NCBI GenBank assembly: GCA_008501655.1
Contig: QQUK01000148.1
Span: 1-13,411, forward strand
DNA from: Calditrichota bacterium
Lineage (GTDB): Bacteria > Zixibacteria > MSB-5A5 > GN15 > FEB-12
Direction: 5' to 3'
DNA length: 13,411 nucleotides
Under the pieces are notes generated by a model. It saw only the letters and a program-made list of their open reading frames with translations. It was not told the origin of the DNA and searched no databases. Position numbers and translations under genes: made by a program. Positions 13,134 to 13,411 of this stretch are shown piece by piece (positions within the stretch are counted from its first letter, which is position 1; each line of letters begins with the position of its first letter).

Positions 13134-13411
13134 GCAAAATTCTTGAACTGAAAAATTTATCCAGAGTTGTTGAATCTAAAGAGATACTCTCTGATATTTC
13201 TTATTCATTTGAAACCAATAAAATCTTCACTATCATCGGACCATCCGGTGCCGGAAAATCATCACTGTTAAGATTATTAAACCGCCTTGATGAACCGACA
13301 GGTGGGGAGATATTTTTTAATGATACTAATATCAATTCATTAAAACCGTCGGAACTTCGTTCAAAAATCGGTTACCTCTTTCAGTCACCATATCTCTTTG
13401 AAAAAACAGTA
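13130..13411 (+). CDS. ABC transporter ATP-binding protein (partial, runs off window)
   Basis: The first 94 residues of an ABC ATPase are visible. The Walker A is GPSGAGKS (37-44), preceded by a short strand region, and the Q-loop glutamine lies in YLFQSPYLFEKTV (Q85). The signature motif, Walker B and H-loop lie outside. The wording around LLRLLNRLDEPTGGEIFF and LKPSELRSKIGYLFQSP resembles FetA/YbbL-type and PstB-type ATPases; the FetA-like reading seems closer, but the substrate cannot be told without the permease gene downstream. The ATG overlaps the stop of the YhaM-like gene as ATGA, so the two are translationally coupled. Family assignment is secure. Confidence 0.9.
   Translation, partial: MSKILELKNLSRVVESKEILSDISYSFETNKIFTIIGPSGAGKSSLLRLLNRLDEPTGGEIFFNDTNINSLKPSELRSKIGYLFQSPYLFEKTV

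Overview
The window looks like a chromosomal segment of a diderm (Gram-negative) bacterium of moderately AT-rich composition. The LptF/LptG permease pair implies an outer membrane with LPS-like lipid. The gene set, the leader and repeat style and a DUF6754-like membrane operon suggest an uncultured lineage near the FCB superphylum (for example Zixibacteria-like). That placement is inference; there is no rRNA or marker gene here to prove it.

Layout. (1) 1-693, minus: 5' part of a LonB-type AAA+ protease gene, cut by the window edge. (2) 955-1136: promoter, tRNA-Glu(CUC) and a textbook terminator. (3) 1202-4608, plus: a compact four-gene operon of membrane proteins. The first resembles DUF6754; the other three I cannot assign. 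The operon appears to start with a leaderless GTG placed exactly at the predicted transcription start. (4) 4643-7398: metK-ahcY, a SAM synthesis and SAH removal operon, with a leader of about 127 nt that can form two mutually exclusive helices, one covering the metK ribosome binding site; a terminator closes the operon. (5) 7286-8830: a secreted glycine-zipper protein gene (minus) flanked on both sides by mosaics of short palindromic repeats that share modules in the same orientation. (6) 8831-12034, minus: lptF-lptG and a class I methyltransferase, spaced by 3 nt each. (7) 12153-13411, plus, divergent from lptF: a YhaM-like OB-fold/HD 3'-5' exonuclease, then the start of an ABC transporter ATPase overlapping it by 4 nt and running off the window.

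How parts may work together. MetK makes SAM, methyltransferases such as the one at 8831-9613 consume it, and AhcY removes the SAH formed. LptF and LptG would form the inner-membrane permease that extracts lipopolysaccharide; their LptB, LptC and LptA partners are not in the window. The most novel candidate is the four-gene membrane operon. Its first and third proteins share a similar C-terminal layout yet appear to place their soluble domains on opposite sides of the membrane.
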